This document shows, piece after piece, positions 42,930 through 55,359 of a stretch of DNA of 64,000 nt; position 1 is the first letter of the stretch, and each line of letters begins with the position of its first letter. Below the pieces are notes generated by a model. That model did not search any database and was not told where the DNA came from. It worked only from the letters and a program-made list of their open reading frames with translations. The DNA lies in the NCBI GenBank assembly GCA_030272155.1, contig CP126191.1, positions 890,501 to 954,500 on the forward strand, given 5' to 3'. The position numbers and the translations under genes were made by a program. The stretch comes from Tetradesmus obliquus (Eukaryota; Chlorophyta; Chlorophyceae; Sphaeropleales; Scenedesmaceae).

Positions 42930-43620
42930 GCATGATGATCATTACCACCAGTGTTACTGGTGGTGGTGCAGGTCATGGTGGCTACAGCGCGCTGCAAGAC
43001 CGCACAACCTTCCCTGGTAACCAAAGAAATCACAGGGTGTTACAGCTCAAGCTCTTTCCAAAAGAGCGCTCGCAGCGCTTGTGAGCGCAAGGCCAGTATC
43101 TGATTGGAACTGATTGCCACAAGACATTCAAAATTGCCAAGCCCGAGTTGCTAGGCACAGCAGCACGCGCTACAGCTCTGAGTGAATGAATAAACCCCTC
43201 AAAAGATGGGTGCGTTGCAGCCACCCCTTGGCTGAACTTCTGCCAGTTGGCAAGTAGAGTATGTTGAACATACCGGTGCTCACGGCAGCGCCGAGAGTCT
43301 TGCTGTACAATGGCTTAGTACATGCAGCTGCAACCACACCGCACTGCAATGACTGAGTCATCTCACGAAACTGGTGCTTCAACACTGCAGACTGGTGTAC
43401 GTGCGAGTACATGGACCATGTATGAGAACGAATTTAGACACCTACCGAGGTCCGAGGACAACGGACGCCATGCATGTTATAAGACGCTGTAAACGTTCGC
43501 CAGATGCACCTACATCTGGCTACAGTGAGGCAGCCACCTTGAGGCCATAAGCTGACTCAGCCGCTGCATCCGATGATGATCAGTGTTACCCATGTACAGT
43601 GAATGACATTGTTGTGCAAT
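42930..43620. repeat. Dispersed repeat, copy 1
   Basis: Shares an ordered series of landmarks with 47760-48440 in the same orientation: GGTGGCTACAGCGC, then CCTGGTAACCAAAGA, then AGCTCTTTC, then GTTGCTAGGCAC.GCAGCA, then TGGGTGC.TTGC, then CACTGCA...CTGACTGGTGT-like, then a CCGA-CTGCATCC end. Overall diverged, with indels. No coding function is evident; it could be a decayed transposon family. Confidence 0.6.
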
Positions 43621-44302
43621 GAACTTGTTCATTGCGGTCAATGCAGCGTAGATGTGTCCCCCCTGGCAACAAAAAAAGTGGGTGTCACCAGCTCAGAGCT
43701 AGTGACTGATGTTCAACATCAATGCCCTGCGACCTGGCTTGTCACTACCATCAAGGGCTCGCACATTGCCTCATCTTCAGAGCGATCCGTTGCACAATGG
43801 AGATTGTCTTGAAAGGTCTGTAAGGCCCGTTGCTTCTGAAGCACATCTGATTCCGCACAGCGCATGCAAAACTGTATCTTTCTTCTCGAAGCACCTGAGT
43901 TCCGCTTATATAACGCTTTCGCCTTTTCTTAGTTTTTTGAAGAGATTCTTTGGTCCACGGCTGCGCTACTTCACGGGCAAAGCAAGAGCAGCAGCATCCA
44001 GTGTACCTAACCTACTGCGTGAGGTGCGGTGCGTGCTGCGGTGCAGCAAGAACAGCGAAACGTGCGCTGATATTGCAACAGTAGCATGCCGCATTGCTGC
44101 CTGCAATAAGCTTGGGGAGGGGGTGCTGCTCTCCCTGAGTGCACTGGCATTGTCAACAGACCTCTGGACCTGTTGGGCCATAAAAGACGACTGCTAGCAC
44201 AATAGTTCACACATTTTGCTGATCCCAGAAGCACTGTGTGGGCTCTGGACACCAGCTTGCGAAATGGCGGCTGCTGCGCAGCAGAAACTGGCTGTCCTTG
44301 TC

Positions 44303-44357
<55 letters not shown>

Positions 44358-44473
44358 ATATTGTATCAAGTCCCAGCACGCCTAAACAAACGCACCAGCT
44401 TGCAGTCAAATGCGTGCTTGGTGACTATCCATTGTGTGGCTTGCTTCCGTGCTGTAGGACAGCAAGAGGCACC
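43621..44473. other. Region before the 44.5-kb gene, with (CTG)17
   Basis: A 162-codon open frame spans 43709-44197 but has no recognisable domain, so it is not called. A perfect (CTG)17 lies at 44304-44354. Confidence 0.4.
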
Positions 44474-46987
44474 ATGGCTGCATCCGGGGACCGGCCAGCC
44501 TGCGGGCTTCGAACCGCGGAGTGGGAGCACGTGCAGGCTACATCTAAAAGATTGCGGCAGCAGCTGCGAGAGCAGCTGCAGCTAGGGCCTGCCAAGGACA
44601 ACGACCGATTGGTGGAAATTGTTGCTGAGTTGATAAGACTTGGCAGCATTCAAGCCAGGCTGATGGATGAGTATAATGCTGGCCAAGGTGCTGCAGGTGG
44701 GCGCCGGGAATGCTCGTCCTGCCCTGTTTTTATCCAGGCATGCCGTGGCGCGCCCTAGGCTGGCACTTGCTGCACAGCTGTAGTTGTATTAGAAGAGAGC
44801 ACTGGCACAGCAGATGGGCAGCGTCCAATGAAAGTATATGCGGGCAGAAGGATAAGGCCCACGCAGCTGATGGTGCGGCGGTGTTCATGGTGCCTACAAC
44901 AAAGCGTTTGCGGCAGCTTATGAGCGTGAACTGCCGAGCGCGCACAACGCCGCTGTCGCACTGTAGCATGGCAAGCGGCTCACATGCGTAGCGCTTGGGG
45001 GCGAGCTGCAAGCTAATGACGGCGGGTGACAATGAGGTCGCAGTCTGCAGATCAGGCAGCCATCATCATCTGCTCAACCCACTCCCCGTATGACGCGCTT
45101 CAACTGCTGCAGCAGCAATGTGACGTGTTTGCTACTGCTGTTGCTGTTCAGGGGCGTTGAGGGAGTTGTGGGGGGGACCTGAAGCAGAGTGCACAAGAGG
45201 CTGGTGACTGTGTGGTGAGTCAACCCTTTGCTTCAGCTTTCGTAGCATCAGCTGCGTTGCAGGTTACAAGGGAGTTAACGCGGCATTCAGCGTGTCATGT
45301 GCTGGGACGCAGCATTCAGCGTGTCAAGGGAGTTGACGCAGCATTCAGCATGTCATGTGCTGGGCGCTTGGCTCAAGTGCGCCTAGAGGCTCAGGGTTTG
45401 GCCTGTGACAGTGTTGCATGTATTGCTCAGAGCCCAGCAAAGGAGCGGGACCTTTTTGGACAGCCAATTAATGGTGCTCACAGGATGGCGCTTACCATGC
45501 GATTCCGTGCGCCTGCCTGCCCTGCCACACAGAGCAATCTGCCAGTATTGCAATGGCTGGGCTTTTCAGCCGGTGACTCAGCGCACATAACAACTTCTGA
45601 CTCAGCGCACAAGAAGGACGACAAACCCGCCGGCAAGAAGGCGTCGTGACATTCGAAGCTGCTGGAGTGTGCAGCGATATCTAGCAAAAAAGCAGCAGCA
45701 GCAGCAGCAGCGGCGGCGACGGCGGCGGCGGCATGCAAAGCAGCTTTGGAGCACATGCGTGCTAGGCAGCAGCACATCGCACCAGCAGCAGCAGCAGCAA
45801 GCCAGCTGACAGCCTGGCAGCAGCACAGCCTGCAGCCACCACCCAGAAGCAGCAGAATCTGTTATGGATGCTTTTGCTGCTGCTTGCAAGGACACCCTGG
45901 CAATGCTGGACGTGCAGCAGCAGCAGCAGCGGCAGCAGCAGCAACGCCATTCGTGAGGCCCCTTTGCTCATGCTGGCAGCCAACTCCCCACCGTGTTGCG
46001 TGTGTTGGGCCCCACATGAGCCGACCTCTGGCCTTGCACTTGCGCTGATGCTTCAGCAGCAGCGGCAGCAGCAGCAGCAGCAGAGTAGTTTGAGGGATGG
46101 TGCCAGCCTCAGGTTGCTACTCGCTGACGGGCTGAGCGTGCGGTGCCGGCTGCCTGGTGCCGCTGCTGCTGCTGCTGCTGCTGAAGCATCAGTGAGTGCC
46201 AGGCCAGAGGCTGCCTGGTGCTGCTGCTGCTGCCGCTGCGGCTGCAGCATCAGCGCAAGTGCCAGGCCAGAGGCTGCCTGGTGCTGCTGCGCTGCCGCTG
46301 CTGCTGCAGCATAAGCGCAAGTGCCAGGCCAGAGGCTGCCTGGTGCTGCTGCTGCTCGCAACGTCAGCCGCCTTGTTGCTTGCTGCGACGGATGTCACCA
46401 GCAGTAGGGTGCAGGTTGCTGACGGGGTGACAAAACAAAACTGGCATTTTGAAGCAGCAGCAGCAGCAGGATGTGCTATGGGTCAAGGGGTGTGCGAGCG
46501 AGCTGGTGCTGCCGGCGCCTGGCCAAATCAGCGAGGCAACGTATCTGGTGTGTGGTGAGTGGGGCGGTGTGTGACTGTGGGTGGTTGTGGTGGGTCTGGC
46601 AGCCGCTGGGAGAAGGGTGCTGAGTTCGCATCCTGCCGACAACATTGTTGTGAGAGTACTTTTGTATGCCTGGGTGTGCACTGGGCAGCTGCCTGTGTGC
46701 TGTCGGCGGGCACATCAACGCTTGCTACGCCCATTCATATGAATGCATGTTGGCAACGCACATGCAGCCAGGGCTGCCCAGCATGCAGCTGCGTGCACGG
46801 CTGCATGCGTTCACCCAATGCGCTGCTGCACACACATCTCATGAATCGTTGTGTCTTTGCCAGTCCTAGCAAGTCGATGGTTTTGACGCAAATGTTGATT
46901 GAGAGTGCTCAGGATGCCTACATGCTTACATCCCAGATGCAAACTCTCTGTGAACATCTAGCTGCCAGCACACCTCTTCACCCATAG
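44474..46987 (+). CDS. Fragments of an unrecognised multi-exon gene
   Basis: Model not closed. Best exon: 44474-44687, starting ACCATGGCTGCATCC (good start context) and coding MAASGDRPACGLRTAEWEHV, then a Leu/Arg/Gln-rich coiled-coil-like stretch ending DEYNAGQ, with GTGCTG as donor. Other coding-like pieces: about 45600-45648 (SAHKKDDKPAGKKAS, then a stop), 45850-45940 (AESVMDAFAAACKDTLAMLD then Gln-rich), 46084-46191 (LRLLLADGLSVRCRLPG, good GTGAGT donor), 46455-46554 (VLWVKGCASELVLPAPGQIS, GTGAGT donor) and 46873-46987 (MLIESAQDAYMLTSQMQTLC to a stop). They may be one gene or more; phases between the last two do not match as read. No family recognised. Confidence 0.3.
46015..46330. repeat. 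Inverted repeat plus 60-bp direct echoes
   Basis: The segment at about 46027-46082 (CCTCTGGCCTTGCACTTGCG, then GATGCTTCAGCAGCAG) is the near reverse complement of about 46226-46275 (CAGCATCAGCGCAAGTGCCA, GGCCAGAGG). The right arm exists in about three direct copies of ~60 bp (46160-46330), each looking like the tail of the 46084-46191 piece with a decaying GTGAGT donor (GTGAGT, then GCGCAA, then AGCGCA). The RNA could fold into a long hairpin. Confidence 0.75.
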
Positions 46988-46991
46988 CTCA

Positions 46992-46993
<2 letters not shown>

Positions 46994-47032
<39 letters not shown>
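46994..47032 (+). repeat. (CTG)13 microsatellite
   Basis: Thirteen uninterrupted CTG units just after the last coding-like piece of the 44.5-kb gene. Confidence 0.95.
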
Positions 47033-47033
<1 letters not shown>

Positions 47034-48488
47034 GTTGCGCGCTTTCCGCACGTACTCCCTCAGGCTGCCGTTTTGCAGGCGACATTGCTCATGAGCTCCC
47101 GAGCGCGGCCTGGCCCCAACATCACTGCAGCCGGCATCATCAGCCAGCACTGGGTCTGCTAGCACAAGGCTTTGAAGCTCTGGCCACCACCTTGCTGTTG
47201 CCCCTAGCTCCCAGCCAGCAGCCTTGGGCACTGGGCCGCAGCTGCCTCATAATCATGGTACCCATCAAGCCATAGCTTACTTTATATGGGCGGGTGTGCC
47301 CGGTGTGACCAATCGACGCCATCGGCCCCGCGCCCCAATGGAGGGCAATGTCAACGGACCACTGGAGGGGCGCGGCTCCCTGGGCTGAGCTCGCAGCTCG
47401 CACTACCACATGGACCCCAGTTGACCGAGCTCCCTGGCCGCCTGTGTTGGACAGTTTCTGGCCACCAGTCGGACAGTTTGAAGCGTCTGCGGCACCTGCA
47501 TTCACCAGCCAGTGGGATGGTGTTGTGCACCCTGGCATGCGATCCCTGGCCACCTGTTTAGGACAGTGTCTGGTAACCAGTCGGACAGTTTGAATGAGCA
47601 TCCACCTAAACTCAAGGATGCGCCAGCATGTGCTACAAGGGTGGGCTTGGCAGCTAGCAACTTGGTGCGGCCAGGTGCAGTTGTGGCGCGTTCATGTGAC
47701 AGCAGCGCTTGTGTGGGCGATAACAGCGCGGTGGCCCAGGTTATCATCATGTTCAGCATCACCATCATCATCATGTTGCTGATCAAGCCATAGCTTGCTT
47801 TATATGGGAAGGTGTGCCCGGTGTAACCTGCATGCCATTGATGTTCAGCATCACCACTGGTGGTGCAAGTTCAGGTGGCTACAGCGCTTCGTGACTCTAG
47901 AAACCTTGTACAACCTTTCCTGGTAACCAAAGATACAATTGTGTGAGCACCCACTGTTTTACAGATTGAGCTCTTTCAGCGCTCCTAGCTCTTGGCCAAA
48001 ATCTGTTGGAACGCGAGTCGCACAGGGCTACATTGGAATTCAAAAACGCCAAGCTGCAGTTGCTAGGCACGGCAGCAGGCACTTCAATCAACCTGAACTT
48101 CAGGTTGAAGGAAATGGGTGCATTGCCAAAACAAGTTGTGCTTTGCACCCCTTGGCACTATATACCCGTTGCAACACCGGGCCCAGGACTCCCGGGAGTC
48201 ACTTGCTCAGTACATGCAACTGCATCCAGTCTGCAGTCAAATCAAGAGTTGGTGCCTCGACACTGCAACACTGCTGACTGGTGTGCGTGATAATACACGG
48301 TATAAAGAGGTTACAGCGTGCATGCCGATCAGACATTACAAGCAAGCATAATTCAACGTAATGGCACAACACGGTCCATGTATAGGTTCATTGCAGTAGA
48401 CATTGCCTCCACCTGATCCTCACCGACTGCATCCAATAACAGCACACTTAGCTCATGGAATGTGGCCGACAGTCACTGCCACAACCCC
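47033..48488. repeat. Gene-free stretch containing dispersed repeat copy 2
   Basis: 47760-48440 is the diverged second copy of the repeat at 42930-43620. Within 47420-47600 two further local duplicates (GGACAGT.TCTGG.AACCAGTCGGACAGTTTGAA types at about 47449 and 47559) alternate. ATCATCATGTT-rich runs are at about 47742-47775. No gene is supported. Confidence 0.55.
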
Positions 48489-50714
48489 TCAAATACCATA
48501 GCTGCTGCTGCTGCTGCTGTCCCTGCCGACAGTCACTGCCCGCATGCTGGGCTGCACCGCTGCAGCCAGCTGCTGCGCAGCAACAGCCCGAGCCATGCCA
48601 TCCACAGTAGCTGGCCTGCACACTGCTGCACCCCACGCACTCACCATTCCGGTAACAACACACACCGTGCCTAGCGTGAACGCATCCAGCAAGCTAACCG
48701 TATCAACGGCAGCAGCAGCACCAGCAGCAACGCTCGACGCCGTAACTGCTGCCGCCAGGGCCTCACCCACCACACTACCCTGCACAATTAAACCATATAC
48801 CTCGCCCACGGATTCAAATGCTGTTACTTTGAAGCCGCCGCGGCGGGCCTCAGATGAGACGCTGCGATTGGCCTGTCTGCTGCCACCCATGCCTGTTACT
48901 TGCAGGACTCTTCGCGCAAGCCGCATTAGCCCGAGTGCATTGGTGGCATGCACGCCAAATGGCACGAGCGCCAGCACCCCTCTCTTGGCAAAGTGCAGCG
49001 TGGTGTCAACCTCCCTGCGGGACGTACAGGAAGACACAGCAGCGGCAGTGTGTGGCAATTGCATTGCACGTTGAATGCACTGGCTACTGCGAGCCTTGTG
49101 ATGCATGCAGCCTGAGCACAGCACAGAAACGAAAGCAAGGCATAGGCGAGCCAGACCACCGCAAAAAGCCACGCCTCAAATGAGCGCGTCAATCAACCGC
49201 CCCGCTTGTGCCCTAGGGTGCAAGCGGACAGGTATAGGGTGTGGAGCCCAGGGGCGCCTCCAGCCGTAACGTACTCAGGAGCCGCAGACCTGCCTGGGAA
49301 GTCACTCAATCACTCACTGCATGCAAAGGACACTTCAGAACCGCATTCCGGCCTGACTGCAACACAAGACTTTGACAGTGACATGTTCACCATTGTATGC
49401 CGCATCGGTCTCACCATGTTCATCACCACATGCAGGACCGCTTGAAATCGCCTGCATCAGATACAAAATTGTGTTTCATCTCACCTGTAGGGTGCCACTC
49501 TGTGACTGATGTTAGTCAGCAGCTCCTTCCTCAGCGCTGTAGACCAGAACAAGCCGCACCAGCACCATATGCAGGGGTTGCACGTAACACATGCAGCAGG
49601 TCTCACCTGTAGGGTGCAACTCTGTGACTGATGTCAGCAAGTAGCTCTTCTCTCAGTGCTGCTGCTTCTCATAGACCAGCACAATATGCAAAGTTGCACT
49701 TGAAACATGCAGCAGGTCTCACCTGTAGGGTGCCACTCTGTGACTGATGTCAGCAAGCAGCTCCTCCCTCAGCGCTGCTGCTTTATGCAGGTCACCGCGC
49801 TGCAGGTCGCCCCGCAGCCGCTGCAGCAGCACAAGCATGCGGCAAATGGAGTACCAAACAGCAGTTGAATCGTAACAGAGTTTTTGTTTGGACCCAGCAA
49901 TTGTCTGGATGTATGGTGATGGGTACTGGAGCTCTGCAAAAGCATCTGCACATGGCTCGACTGTTTGTCTGCTTGCAGAAAATGCCCATCAAGGCTGCAC
50001 ACATGCACCACACATGCTGCCCTCTGTGCACACTTCCGTGTGGCAGGCAAATGCACATGCTGCCCTACGTGCACACCTCTAAGCAGCAGGCAAATGCACA
50101 TGCAGTCCTGTGGACACACTTCCAAGCAGCAGGCACATACACATGCTGCCCTGCGTGCTCACACTTCTAAGCAGCAGGCACGCACACATCCTGCCCAGCT
50201 GCTCTTTCGAAGTACATCACCCAATTACACCAACCACCCCATTACACCTCTTGCAGGCATGCACACACTTGCAGGAGAAAAGTGTTACTGTTACTGCTGT
50301 TGCAGGAGACATACCGGTTACACCTCACAGCTCGCACCTCTTCAAGTTCCCAGTAGCTGCTGCACACGCCCCACACCCTGCCTGCGGGGCTGCTTGCTGC
50401 TTCATCCACAGCTGGACACCAATTTGCTGCCACAAATGCCACTGGTACACAGCTCAGCAGCGCAAACGCAGCAGCACATTGTTCTGCATACGTCAAGCAT
50501 GCAGCTCCTGCTTGCAGCTCTATCAGCAGCAGGTTGCATGCTGGCGGCAGCTTGCACGCGTTTAGGATAGCTATGTGGTCTATTTCCTGGGCTGCAGAAG
50601 CAGCAGCTGCATCATTGTCCTCTTGTTGTGGCAGCTCCTGCTGCTGCTGGGACTGCTGCTGCCCTTCCTGCTGCTGCTGCTGCTGCTGCTGCTGAGCCGG
50701 CTGCTGCTGCTGGG

Positions 50715-50751
<37 letters not shown>

Positions 50752-50791
50752 AGCCCGCCGCTGCTGCTCGTGCTGCTGCTCACACTGCTGC

Positions 50792-50826
<35 letters not shown>

Positions 50827-51120
50827 AGACTGCTGGTCGCTGTAGCTGACCTTCCACTCGATGGCTCCTGCTAGTCCCGCTGCCAGCAGGCACGTGTACA
50901 GCTCTGCAGACAGGTTGAAAGCTTTGATGTGCAGTGCAGGAAGCTGCTGCACGTGGTAGAAGCCAGGTGGGTGCAGATACTCAGAGGCCAAGGCTGCAAG
51001 GTATTGTTCGCGGTGGCAGTTGAGTTGTATCGTATGCTTGAATGTGGATTCTGCAGAAGCAAGGGCTGCAGCAAGCTGGTTCTTTGCTCGTCCACGCTGC
51101 GTGAACGCGATGGACGGCAT
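48489..51120 (-). CDS. Polyglutamine-rich protein with UVR-like motif and hydrophobic C-terminus
   Basis: Not recognised. Model: 51120-50338, 49820-49723, 49014-48489, phases closing to 1407 nt, 468 aa. Start chosen at MPSIAFTQRGRAKNQ (51120); an upstream in-frame Met exists (51360), and an acceptor at 51096 could make this an internal exon. Residues ~90-165 are roughly two-thirds Gln, all CAG-encoded, broken by Ser, Ala, Glu and Arg. Then come LNACKLPPACNLLLIELQAG and VPVAFVAANWCPAV. Exon 2 gives GDLQRGDLHKAAALREELLA, resembling the UVR motif (clustered xDYxxAAxLRDEL). Exon 3 has DTTLHFAKRGVLALVPFGVH and a long Ala/Val-rich, possibly membrane-spanning stretch. Exon 2 tail has two echoes. Confidence 0.55.
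49480..49700 (-). repeat. Echoes of the polyQ gene exon 2 tail (2 copies)
   Basis: Copies of the exon end (CTGACATCAGTCACAGAGTG, then GCACCCTACAG and GTGAGA) end at 49606 and 49485; the real donor follows 49723. Spacings are 117 and 121 bp. Both keep the GTGAGA donor; the intron start (CCTGCTGCATGT) is copied too. Confidence 0.93.
50650..50835 (-). repeat. Coding CAG expansion (polyglutamine)
   Basis: Imperfect (CAG)n on the minus strand, several uninterrupted runs of 7-13 units separated by single codons (TCC, GCC, CGG, GAG). In frame with the 48489-51120 gene. Confidence 0.9.
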
Positions 51121-52097
51121 TTGGAGAAGCAATGATGTTATGATTATTCCAAGCGTACAATAAAACGTCAAGCACAGCGGCTGCCAAGTGGCATCTGAGC
51201 GGACCCGGGGGAGGCTAATCCTCTGTGGAGTTGAGCACGAGGGTTTGAGAGCGTATCTGTTCTTTGATTCGCTTTGAAGACGACGCTTGTGCTCTCGGTA
51301 TAGTTCTGAATTGTTCCGGCAGTTGGTGTGAAGCATGCACAATAGCGGCAGAGCGAACACCTGTCAGGGCCATGCTGCACTCCAATGTTTGCAGACAGGC
51401 TGGTTGACTGCAAGCTGGCACACGCCTGAGCTGCTCACATCGGCTTCAAATGCACGAACTCAGCGCTATCAGTGACTGGAGTTCACAAGTCTTACAACTA
51501 CATCTCCACAGAACACCCTGCTGCTTGCTCAGCAGAACACCGTACTTGCACAATGCATGACCTGACCTTCACTTGAAGTGCCAATACTATCATCATCAAC
51601 ATGAGCTACAACCCTCTCGATAACCAACAAGCAGCTGCACATATCATGCATGCGCTGTGCGCGCTCCCACCTGCTGCTGCCCTACAGCCATAGCAGCAGC
51701 GCAGTTCAGCCGCTGGCAGCAACCAGTGCCACTGCAGTGCTGCTTTGACAGTGCACACAATCAAGGCGTGCAAGCTGCACATATACGCTTGCAGCAGGTG
51801 CATGCAGCAGTAGCTGAGCAGTAGCTAAGCAATCGCATAGAGCTTCCCCTTATCTCTCCCTCGCTCCCATAGCACAACACTGGCTTGCGTTTGCCACAGC
51901 AAAACCAGCACGCATGTTGATACCAGAGCGGCGTCACGAGTAGAGCACACACCAATGCCCCTACACACACGCATGTAGTTTCAAAGCACAGCTCTGTCCA
52001 AGTGCTATCTACGTTGCACCACCAAGCATGAGAAACCTCTCAGGCAGTAGCATGCAGCTCTAGCTAGCTCAGCTGCATCTGAACAGGCTGCCAGGCA

Positions 52098-52205
52098 GTG
52101 CCTGTCAGCAAGGCAGCAGCTGCGTATGAGCAGCCTGTCAGCAAGGCAGCAGCTGCGTATGAGCAGCCTGTCAGCAAGGCAGCAGCTGCGTATGAGCAGC
52201 CGCGT
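52098..52205 (+). repeat. 33-bp tandem repeat, three units
   Basis: GTCAGCAAGGCAGCAGCTGC, GTATGAGCAGCCT repeats three times with a 33-bp step and no visible difference, followed by a partial. In one frame it reads PVSKAAAAYEQ, but there is no evidence it is translated. Confidence 0.92.
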
Positions 52206-52596
52206 ATGAGCAGCCTGGCAGGCAGTGCCAGCCAGCCAGCTGGAGCAGACTATGCCAGCCAGCCAGCCAGCTGGAGCAAATTGTGCCGCTACCACAACAT
52301 CACAGCCTGCAAGCCCCACTGCAGTTGACCCACAGCTGAACAGCTATGCATAAAAGGCAAGTTGAACAGGGTTGACATGGCAGAATCACACGCAGGTTCT
52401 GCTCAAACAGGTAGGTCTGCATGAGGCCTTTGAGGCCGCTGCATGCATGCCCAGTAAGAGAGGCCCGTGACTTGTACTAGCATCATCCTACAGAACACTT
52501 CAGAAATGCTTCTTAACACTCGTGACCACTTGCAAACCGGGTTCAGCTTAAACGTGTGGCGATGAGCAGGCAGGGCCATGCTTGGCGCACCATCAT

Positions 52597-52597
<1 letters not shown>

Positions 52598-52633
<36 letters not shown>
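52598..52633 (+). repeat. (CAG)12 microsatellite
   Basis: Twelve uninterrupted CAG units in intergenic DNA. Confidence 0.95.
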
Positions 52634-52635
<2 letters not shown>

Positions 52636-53808
52636 CGTGTCCATATAACACCTACACCACATAGAGCGGTCTGCTTTGCAGTTGCATGCGTAAAGAATCC
52701 CTGCCTGTGCTGCAACCAGCTGCAGCACAAGGATCAGGCGAAGCAGCAGATGGGGGTTCAATAGGGATGCCCACAGGGGCTGAAAACAGCATGTCATGGG
52801 CAACAGGGAACGCTGCAGGCACGCCTATCAACCAGCGCAGGGGCTTGAAACAGCATGACTGTACACATACACATACTAGCCTGCAGGAAGGCATGCTGTG
52901 TCACTTGCTGCCCTACAGGGCTCAAGGCACAGCACTCTGCCTGCTGCGCTGCTTCATAGGTGTGCCAGCAGCGTACCCCTTTGCCAGTGTCTGCTTGTGT
53001 TTCTGCTGGAAGTCACTCGACCCTTGCATGCACATGTGCAAAGGCACAATCATGATGGACGCACTGCCGTTAGCCACAACCCTGGTGTGTGCTAATACGC
53101 AACATCAGTCAGTCAAGGCTGTTGCTGCGAGTGGCTTGATCACCCAGAGGGCTGCTGCATCATGCACAGAATGCACATCATGCAGCAGCAGCAATAGCAG
53201 CAACCGCATGCAACAGCATGCAGCAGCAGCAACAGCATGCAGCAGCAGCAACAGCATGCACGTCATGCACATGCTTAGCGCCATCAGCCGTGCATCATGC
53301 CCTGAGGTCACAAAAGCTGTGCTTGCGCAAGGTCGCACCAATGCATCTTAAGAGGCGATGCAAACTGTGCATGCTACAAGGTCAACCAAACTGTGCACGC
53401 TGAGGTAACACAAGCATACCCAGTCCCAGTCATCTCTATGTGCTGTGTTGCAGCACACTAACGATACTCGTAATACTGTGCAAGCTTCTATGCTGTCTTG
53501 CCTACAGCGGTCAACGACAACACAGCCAGCCTCATTCCAAACAGGTTTTCAAACAAGATCGCCAGCAAGGAATGCAAAGGCAATGCCAGAGCGCCTTGCA
53601 GCGCATTTGCAGCAACAAGATGGCGACGGTAGCTGCTAGCAGTGCAGATATCGCACAGGCTGCAGGCCCCGGCACGTAGCCAATACCAGGCACGCCAGCC
53701 TAGCAGCATGTCGCATGCTCAGGTGTTGCTGCGCAGCATGCACAGCACCAACTGTGAGCAGTCAACATGGCTGCTCTGCTGCGCACACAGCGCTGAGACG
53801 TTGAAACC

Positions 53809-55304
53809 TCAGCTGCCCCAGTAGCGCACAGCTGGCCTAGCCGGCACGTCTGTCTTTCCTGACAGTTGGATCAGCCGCTCCGTAGCCCAAACCCTAAACC
53901 CGTAGTCTGACGGCGGCTTGCCGGTTGCAGCGATCACAGATCTTACAAACTCCTGGGCATCTGAAAAGTACTGCTGATATGCCCTAAACAGCGGCGTATC
54001 CCTGTTGCCGTTATCAACGAGCCAGTAGCCGCGATACGCGCCAGATCGGGTTTGTTCGTTGTCATAAAAGGCCCACCACAGCATATGCGGCGCTCCCCAG
54101 GCCACGCCTGCAGCAGCCGCCCAGCAGCCGCGCTGCTTTTGCAGCTCTGGGGTTGGCGCGTAGATCGCAATGTTGTCGTCGCGGTTGCTGTTGCGTTGAA
54201 AGGCAGGCGGCGGTTGCAGAGAACAAGGAGCAGCAAGTGAGGTTTGGGAAGTTGATTGTTGAAAGTTTGGCATGCATGTTAGAGGTGAAGATGCGCAGGT
54301 GGGCAGACTGGTGTATGGTGGTGGGCAGTGGAGCAGGGCAGCCCCATTTAGGCGCTATATATGCGCTTCAGGCTGCATCGTCACACACAGCACGAGTCAC
54401 ACACAGCACAAACTTTGCAGCCAACGTCAGCAAGGCCACATGCTAGCTGCTGGCAGTACGAGCAGCCTTCGGCCTCACCATACTTACAAGTACCTGTGGT
54501 GGCGTATGCCGCATGAACACACCATGTAACCCCTCTATCTATACATCGATCTATTCCAAAGTAGCACTCAACGCTTAACCACACCTCCTTTCACTAATCA
54601 CCTTCCCGTATGTGTAGCTCGACGCACTGCGTATGGCATGCCAGGTGTCTGTGGTGGCGTATGCTGCATGAACACACCATGTAACCCCTCTGTCATTCTA
54701 TCTGGCATGCCAGCAAGCACCCACCGCATGTCAAAGTAGAACTCGCCAGCAAACACACGCGGCCCGGGCACACCAGGCTTGGCCGGCAGCTTCTGGTTGG
54801 CATAGTCCATGGCCTGCGGGCAGCACGGTTGCATGAGGCACTGGATAAGGCACTGGGTGAGACTTTGGGTAATGCGGTACAAGGCAGTGGATATGGCTTG
54901 TTGGTCATTTGCCATGGAAGGGCTTTTCATTCTCAGCACGAACACAGCAGCGCAACAGATGTGCAGCACAAGCTGCAGCAAAACGGCCCTGGTGCATTAC
55001 ATGCTGTCTTCCAGACGCCACATACTACCTCGCAGGTGCTGTGTTGGTTCAGAAGCTGCCCTCTGGCACATCCTGCATTCAGTGCGGCCGTTGCACAAGG
55101 CTCACCTTGTGCAGTGCTGGCGCAGGGTTTACCTCTCTCAAGCTGTCGCCACCCACACTGATCGACACGTAGTCAATCACGGGCCGCACCGCCCCTATCA
55201 CTGTGTTGACCATGGAGGCCCAGCCAGGCCCCTGCTTCATTGACTGCTCCACAAGGTTGGCCTCGGCGTAGTGCCACACAAAGACCTGCAGCAGCAGCAG
55301 CAGG

Positions 55305-55359
<55 letters not shown>

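Larger units (their letters stand above)
51361..53808. other. Repeat-rich intergenic region
   Basis: No gene called. Contents: 33-bp tandem units (52098-52200), a 23-25 bp duplicated CCAGCCAGCCAGCTGGAGCA (52228-52283), (CAG)12 at 52598-52633, CAGCAGCAACAGCATG repeats at about 53180-53260, and a weak inverted pair (ATAGGCGTGCCTGCAGCG on minus near 52815; ATAGGTGTGCCAGCAGCG on plus near 52957). Confidence 0.5.

Noticed and set aside
43709..44197. 162-codon plus-strand frame
   Set aside because: No recognisable domain, no supporting splice structure, overlaps a repeat flank; composition not clearly coding.
52098..52328. 11-residue repeat peptide PVSKAAAAYEQ
   Set aside because: Three exact 33-bp units can code it, but there is no gene context; kept as a tandem repeat only.
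53886..53900. CCCTAAACCC as a second telomere-like word
   Set aside because: It lies in coding sequence of the GH-like gene (codons for YGFRVWAT) and is a single isolated match.
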